A stretch of 64,000 nucleotides of DNA from Chloranthus sessilifolius (Eukaryota; Streptophyta; Magnoliopsida; Chloranthales; Chloranthaceae): the NCBI GenBank assembly GCA_021018995.1, contig CM037598.1:71318671-71382670 (forward strand), written 5' to 3'. The notes under the pieces are model-generated. The model was not told the DNA's origin, made no database searches, and saw only the letters and a list, made by a program, of their open reading frames with translations. Shown piece by piece: positions 58,848-64,000 of the stretch; the first letter of the stretch is position 1, and each line of letters starts with the position of its first letter. The position numbers were made by a program, and so were the translations under genes.

Positions 58848-59544
58848 TGTTGAATATTTTGTTGCAATCACGATCAAATCTAGAAGTGCTCCAATATACC
58901 AAGTAAATTCAGTGGTTCGGATGGACGGACGTCCGTGAATGGACTCACAGACATCCGTGAGTGATTCCCGGACGCCTGTGTTCCAGCGGTTCCGATGGTT
59001 ATGGAAGTTAGAGTCTCAAGGACATCCTTGGTCAAGGACATCCTTGCCCTTATAGTATAATAGGATATGTGTGATTCAGGATGTAAGGGATTTTGGGAAT
59101 AGTGTTTCAATTTAAAAAATTCTCTCGAGAATTCTCCATATCCCTTCTCTTTGAGATATTCTTGTGTTTGTTTGGAATTAATGTAAATTTCAAAGAATCT
59201 TTTTGCCTTGACGTTTCAAGAATGTATTGGCTCGTGTAGATCGAGTGGGCTTGTGTGAACCGAGTGGACCATCGTGAGAGACGACGGTTGAAAGCGATAG
59301 CATTACATTATGAATGGGATGATTGTGAGAGGCGATCATTGTTAGTGAGATGAGTGAAAGGGAATTTTATTCATTAGCACTGTAAGAATGTATTGTTCAC
59401 AGTGGATTGTTTGTCTTGGATCTGAGAGAGATCCCGTGATTTTTACCTGTGAAAGGGTTTTCCACGTTAAAATCATCTTTGTTAATTTTGTGGTTGTGTT
59501 TGCATTATTTCTCTTATAATATCATCGTTAACCCCGAATTTTTA
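58848..59544 (+). repeat. 3' LTR of compact element
   Basis: It is nearly identical to the 5' LTR. The main difference is the 18-base deletion in the CAAGGACATCCTT stretch, plus scattered single-base changes. The last bases read TTTTTA where the 5' LTR has TTTTCA. Confidence 0.9.
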
Positions 59545-59554
59545 AAATCATTGA

Positions 59555-59800
59555 CTTTGTTAGATCTGACCATGGAGATTAGTTTTGGGCATGTGTGCCA
59601 CGTGACACTACGACCCATTTGATGGACTCTGTACCATGTGATCGGATCAATAAGCACAAACTAATTGTCTGATGGTAAGGCGATCGTCTCAGGATCTGTA
59701 TTGTCCAAAGGATTGGAATGAAATTAGATCACCATCATGTGATTAAAGGTAGTCACAAACAGTTAGACCTGAGTTTCCACCAGTCATTTAGTTGGTGCAT
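59555..59800. repeat. palindromic-repeat half copy
   Basis: It contains GTGTGCCACGTGACAC, GTCTGATGGTAAGGC, GGATCTGTATTGTCC and CACCATCATGTGATTAAAGGTAGTCA, the shared core order of the palindromic repeats. The left half is not recognisable next to the compact element. Confidence 0.5.
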
Positions 59801-59870
59801 TTGAGGGACCCAATCCATTGACCCATTTAATGTGGAGGTGCGTTAAAATATAATATCAACCTAGGGTCCT

Positions 59871-60668
59871 AGTTGATCGTGAGTGCGTAGCTAAGGACTA
59901 TACGATACGTGAAGAGCTTATACTATAATATATAGAATATAATATAATAGACTATCAGATTATAATATAATATAATATAAGTTACCGGATAAGTAAAGAG
60001 GAGTGTAGAGGCTTCTCGAAGGGGCGAGAGCATTGAAAGGGGCTTGGGATTTGTTGGCGCATCAAGGCAAAATAAGAAAGCAAAAACAAAAAGAAAGAAA
60101 GAGGAAGAGAGCTAGAGAGAAAAGAAAAGAAAGAAAAGAAAAGAAAGAAAAAGAGAGAAAGGGAGAAAGAAAGAAAGAAAAGAAAAGAAAGAAAGAGAGA
60201 GAAAGAAAGAGAGAAGGGGAGAGAGAAAGAAAGTGAAAGAGAGAACGAGAGAGAGAAAGTGGCCGTTCACGATGACGGCGAACCCTATAGTTGATCGTGA
60301 GTGTGTAGCTAAGGACTATACGATACGTGAAGAGCCTATACTATAATATATAGAATATAATATAATAGACTATCAGATTATAATATAATATAATATAAGT
60401 AACCAGATAAGTAAAGAGGAGTGTAGAGGCTTTTCGAAGGGGCGAGAGCTTTGAAAGGGGCGTGGGATTTGTTGGCGCATCAAGACAAAATAAGAAAGCA
60501 AAAACAAAAATAAAGAAAGAGGAAGAGAGCCAGAGAGCCAGAAAGCCAGAGAGAAAAGAAAGAAAGAAAAGAAAAGAAAGAAAGAGAGAAAGAAAGAGAG
60601 AGAAGGGGAGAGAGAAAGAAAGAGAAAGAGAGAAAGTGGCCGTTCATGATGACAATGGATCCTATAGT
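59871..60668 (+). repeat. 418-bp tandem duplication with GA/GAAA-rich tract
   Basis: Unit 1 starts at 59871 and unit 2 at 60289, both with AGTTGATCGTGAGTG, GTAGCTAAGGACTATACG, an AATATAATATAATA stretch and TTGGCGCATCAAG. Each then has an AAAGAAAGAGAGAAAG tract and ends GTGGCCGTTCA. The tract is longer in unit 1. The Lys/Arg/Glu-rich frames it produces are not genes. Confidence 0.85.
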
Positions 60669-60719
60669 TTCTCGTTTCTTTTAAGTCAAGTTCCTATTCT
60701 CGTACATTTTATTTAAACC

Positions 60720-62640
60720 CTGATTCAGGTTGTACCTATATTGATTTATTGGTTAGAAATCAACATTTGTTAGAAATCGGACTTTGTTACGTTGTGTGTA
60801 TTTTGAATTGTACATCTATGTGTTGCCTGTTATACCTGTATAAGATGGCTTAGTACTGCAGTTTATACATTTATTGACGTATTAATGTTAGATTTATGTG
60901 TTGATAGCTGGATTGATGTGTTGGTGTTGTACCCTTTGAGGCATATGTAGGGATTCAAGTGGTCTGATATGTTAGTGTTATGAACACTGTTAGTGTTAGT
61001 AATATGAAGGGATTCATGTGATCTGATATATTTGTTATACCTATGATACCTGCATGTGTCGGAATTTGTTATCTGACTCTGTGATACCTGTTATATCGGA
61101 ATGCGTAGAAATCTGTTACCTGAATCGGTTACACCTAAACGTGTATATATTTGTTATCTGCATTGGTTACACCTGAAAGTGTAAATATTTGTTATATGAG
61201 TCAGTTACACTTGAAAGTGTAAATATTTGTCACCTGAATTTATTACACCGGAAAGTGTCAATATTTGTTACCTCAGTTACACCTGAAAGTGTAAATATTT
61301 GTTATCTGAATCTGTTGTACCTGAAAGTGTAGTTAATTATTACCTGACTCTATTAGACCTGACTATGTAGATATTATTTGTCACCTAAATCTAGTAGACC
61401 TGTTATGTCGGAATGTGTAAACAAGTGACCTGAATCTGTTATACCTGTTCTACCTGACCATTTCCGAGATCGAAGTCTATGTGAACTATAAATTCTTGTT
61501 TTTCGAGACCGAAGTATGTGTGCGCTATCAAGTCATGTTTTCTGATATTTTCTGCACTGGAATTGAATATCATAACATCTGAAAGGCAATGAGATGGTGC
61601 CTATGAGTCTGAATGGGACAATTTGAAAATCCTGGCCAGGTCGTAAATCTGTTATCTGCTCTGTTATCTGATATCTGTTATGACATTTGATATCTGTTCT
61701 GACATCTGATCTCTACTACTAGAAGCTTAGTTGAGGAAAACACTTGGTATTCGTGCTATTAGCTATAAAATAATCCTCAACAGAGATATGTCTGTTGTGA
61801 TAGTTTAAGTGTAAGCTTCATGAGTTATTTGTCTGATTTCTAGTTCTGGTCTGTGAATATTTAACTGAGTTGTGGTAAGTTAAGTGAGAGATTTATTTTG
61901 TATCTCTAACGTGTAGTAGTGCCAGTGAAAGATTCATTATTGGATGTCTGTGTCAGTGAAAGATTCATTATTGGATGTCTGTGTCAGTGAAAGTTTCATT
62001 GTTGGATGTCTATGATGTGAATATATATTTGATTTGTAATATTGTTAGTGAAAGATTATGTGTTTGATGTCTGTGATGTGAGTTTCTATTTGACTTGTAG
62101 GAGTGTCAGTGAAAGATTTATTGTCTGATGTCTGTGCCTGTGATGTGACCCTTTGTATGATTTGTGATAGTTATGTGGTAGTTTTAGTATAAGATTCAGT
62201 ACTGATCTGTCATCAAAATTATATGTCTGATTTATGGTATGGACAAGGACTTGTAATGGAGTAGTCACTTAATGTCAACCTGATTTCAGTTAAAACGCGT
62301 GAGTGTGAAATTTTGATATTAGTGGTTTAGTCAATATTTATTAGACTGGGTTACTTGCGAAGCATGTGGATTAGCTCTTACGGTGGTTTTAACCACCCTG
62401 CAGGTTAAACAAAGGAATTAGAGAAAGATCACTTGACAAAAATTTAACAGTATTATCTGGCTCAGATCTCTGTGACTGGTACGTAGTGTTTAGTTTAATG
62501 TATTAAGGAAGTGTAACCTGCTAAGAAAATGAAAAGTTTCTTTGTTTATCATAAATCTGGTTATCTGGATATCTGATTTTAATCCCTGATTCGAAATTTT
62601 TATTCAGATGTAGTGTTTTCTTTTGATCTGTCTGGATCAC
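60720..62640 (+). repeat. LTR interior with repeated short words
   Basis: Within the probable solo LTR, 60720-61450 repeats variants of GTTACACCTGAAAGTGTAAA TATTTG-type words about eight times. 61900-62150 repeats GTCAGTGAAAGATTCATT and GGATGTCTGTG about six times. No gene recognised. Confidence 0.6.
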
Positions 62641-62839
62641 GACTCGAAATCCAGGTGCGTGGATTTGGGGTCGTGACACTATTAGTCCAAGTTTTTGGAA
62701 GCCTCATCGCCTGTCTAGATTTTAACAACATAAAAGCCTTCAATCGGCCTAGTTTTCACTCAACTAACAGGGCTGAGAGGAGGAGGTGATTAGGATTTTG
62801 CTTGGATCTTCTGACAGTTTTGAAAAGGAAGGGATTTAG

Positions 62840-63835
62840 CTCACAAATCTTGCAAACACCCTTTTACATCCAACTGTCTTCATCCCAGGAGGAAGAGTTA
62901 CCATGTCCCAAGTATGATTGGTTTGAAGAGCGCATTAATTTCCTCAATCATCACATTTTACGAAGTTGGGTGGTCCAGAGCAGCACTGACTATACTGGGA
63001 ATAGTTTTGGTGCCAATGGCAGATAGGAAAGCCCTGTAGGATGGATAGAGGGGCTGGTAGCAAAAATACTTGGATTTGGATAAGGAGTAACATAGTTTCA
63101 AACATCTTTCCGAAGAGCTATAGTTAAATCAATGTCAGTAGGAACCACAGGAGGGGAAATAGAAGTAGGAATTGCAGGATCTGAAGGGAAAGTAAAGGGG
63201 ATGTAGGACTAGTGCTACTTATAGGATCCACCAGTTGGGAGGACTGAGGTGGTGGTGCTGAAGAGGGAGGAGACTGCAAATCTAGAAGAACCAGTAAGGG
63301 CAGTGAGGAGGCAGGGACAGGAGTGATGCGATCCTCAGAAAAATAGGAAACATCCTTGAAAAAACTGACATCCATGAAAGTGTAAAACCAATGTGACTTA
63401 GGGTCATAATAACGACACCCTTTAGACACACTAGAATACTCCACAAAAATACATCTGTATTGCCTTATCATTCAACTTTTGCCATGAAGGACGAAGATTC
63501 TGAACAAAGCAAGTGCATCCAAACACACAAGGCTCAAGGAGTAACATAGGATCTTTAGGTTGAAGTATCTGATAGGGAGTGCTACCACCTAAGATTCGAG
63601 ATGGAGTGCGATTCATGAAATAACATGCCGTTACTAATGAGTGTCAATAGGTCTAAGACACATACATACCACGGAATAAACATCTTGTCAATCCAAAAGA
63701 TGCCTATTCTTACGCTCTACAACATCGTTCTATTGCCGAGTAAAAGGATAGGAGTACTGATCGCTAGTACAAAGATAGTCTTCAAAGGATTGAGATGTAT
63801 ATTCACCTCCATTCTCGGATCCCGAGACCTTGATA
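62840..63835 (-). pseudogene. Ty1/copia integrase-to-reverse transcriptase fragment
   Basis: On the minus strand from about 63835 the product reads VSGSENGGEYTSQSFEDYL, then VVERKNRHLLD (about 63715), the C-terminal half of a copia integrase. NRTPSRILGGSTPYQI and VFGCTCFVQ follow (63616-63500), then SHWFYTFMDVSFF (about 63390), a proline-serine linker, and YRAFLSAIGTKTIPS with NHTWDMVTLPPGMKTVGC (about 63030-62860) at the start of the reverse transcriptase. Stops and frameshifts are present. It ends near 62840 before the catalytic motifs. Confidence 0.85.
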
Positions 63836-63859
63836 CTAGTCTCATACCGATTGACTCTT

Positions 63860-64000
63860 ATCCTTCTCATACGCATTGGTCCAATTTACCCTTTGATCTT
63901 GTCAACTCTTAACGTGTGGGGACCTTCCCAGTTGCTTCTCTTGATGGTTATCATTACTTAGTTCTTTTTATTGATGATTGCACCAGGGCTACCTGGCTTT
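63860..64000 (+). pseudogene. Ty1/copia integrase fragment in opposite orientation
   Basis: On the plus strand this encodes PFDLVNS (63889-63909), a stop, then GTFPVASLDGYHYLVLFIDD and CTRATWL to the window edge. This is the N-terminal part of a copia integrase catalytic core, with the first catalytic aspartate region FIDD. It lies head-to-head with the minus-strand fragment at 62840-63835. Confidence 0.85.

Larger units (their letters stand above)
57844..59544 (+). mobile_element. compact two-LTR retroelement (TRIM/deletion derivative)
   Basis: Two LTRs (57844-58558, 715 bases; 58848-59544, 697 bases) both begin TGTTGAATATTTTG and flank only 289 internal bases. A perfect 5-base duplication AAATC lies at 57839-57843 and 59545-59549. 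The primer binding site TGGTATCAGAGC (58561-58572) matches initiator tRNA-Met, and the polypurine tract AAAGGGGGAGA is at 58836-58846. The short ORF ATG at 58609 (26 codons, beginning MANSGHHDLF) looks like a truncated gag start. It has every cis signal for reverse transcription and no enzyme, so movement would need a helper copia-type element. Confidence 0.95.
57698..62678 (+). mobile_element. probable solo LTR in the BGAL intron
   Basis: The left end is TGTAAGGACCCGACCC and the right end GGATTTGGGGTCGTGACA, flanked by CTATC (57693-57697) and CTATT (62679-62683), a 5-base duplication with one change. Without the nested element it is about 3.3 kb. It shares TCGAAATCCAGG near the 3' end with the solo LTR at 14883-17425, and a TTAGCTCTTAC...CAGGTTAA block at about 62371-62407 sits where that LTR has its AGCTCAC block. 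No internal domain or second LTR was seen. Because the duplication is imperfect and the unit is long, an alternative is two unrelated ends. Confidence 0.5.

Noticed and set aside
60033..60716. Two Lys/Glu/Arg-rich frames
   Set aside because: Both derive from the AAAGAAAGAGAG tracts in the tandem duplication; no domain or splice context.

Overview
The window is a repeat-dense stretch of an angiosperm nuclear genome, probably a broad-leaved, non-grass species. The evidence is AT-rich intergenic DNA, GT-AG introns with U/A-rich 3' ends, plant-type retrotransposons (L1-type LINE, Ty3/gypsy, Ty1/copia), hAT, Mutator, PIF/Harbinger and CACTA elements, and a plant GH35 beta-galactosidase. Species cannot be fixed from sequence alone. 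No rRNA, tRNA gene, CRISPR array or prokaryotic feature was seen.

Only one host gene looks functional: the 5' two-fifths of a BGAL8-type beta-galactosidase on the + strand (ATG at 53597, ten exons to 56929, 356 codons, both catalytic glutamates present). Its next exon is not in the window. From 56930 to 64000 there is at least 7 kb of transposon-filled intron, or a break in the gene.

Layout: 1-2012, no gene, a SINE-like fragment. 2013-8197, a minus-strand gypsy-like element with two ~1.1 kb LTRs and only gag-protease coding remnants. 8199-8552, an inverted-repeat MITE. 10033-18309, a LINE with a 16-bp target duplication, itself carrying two hAT MITEs and a 2.5 kb solo LTR. 18650-20774, a long-TIR Mutator-like element holding a hAT MITE. 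22109-23091, a PIF/Harbinger-like element. 24447-~28200, a truncated LTR element. 28.2-30.3 kb, dispersed and tandem repeats. 30345-43503, a 13.2 kb CACTA transposon carrying exons of an ATG18-like and an HSP70-like gene. 43.5-53.2 kb, a dense field of palindromic MITEs (Mutator-type, hAT, PIF-like). 53.6-56.9 kb, the BGAL gene. 57698-62678, a probable solo LTR with a compact two-LTR element nested in it. 62840-64000, rearranged Ty1/copia polyprotein fragments.

Many elements could be delimited to the base because their target-site duplications are readable. Several insertions are dated relative to one another by nesting, and in two cases a related copy in the same window shows the sequence without the insertion. 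The most interesting items are the gene-capturing CACTA element, a modular family of palindromic repeats that share an internal core but have different termini, and the very small two-LTR element in the BGAL intron.
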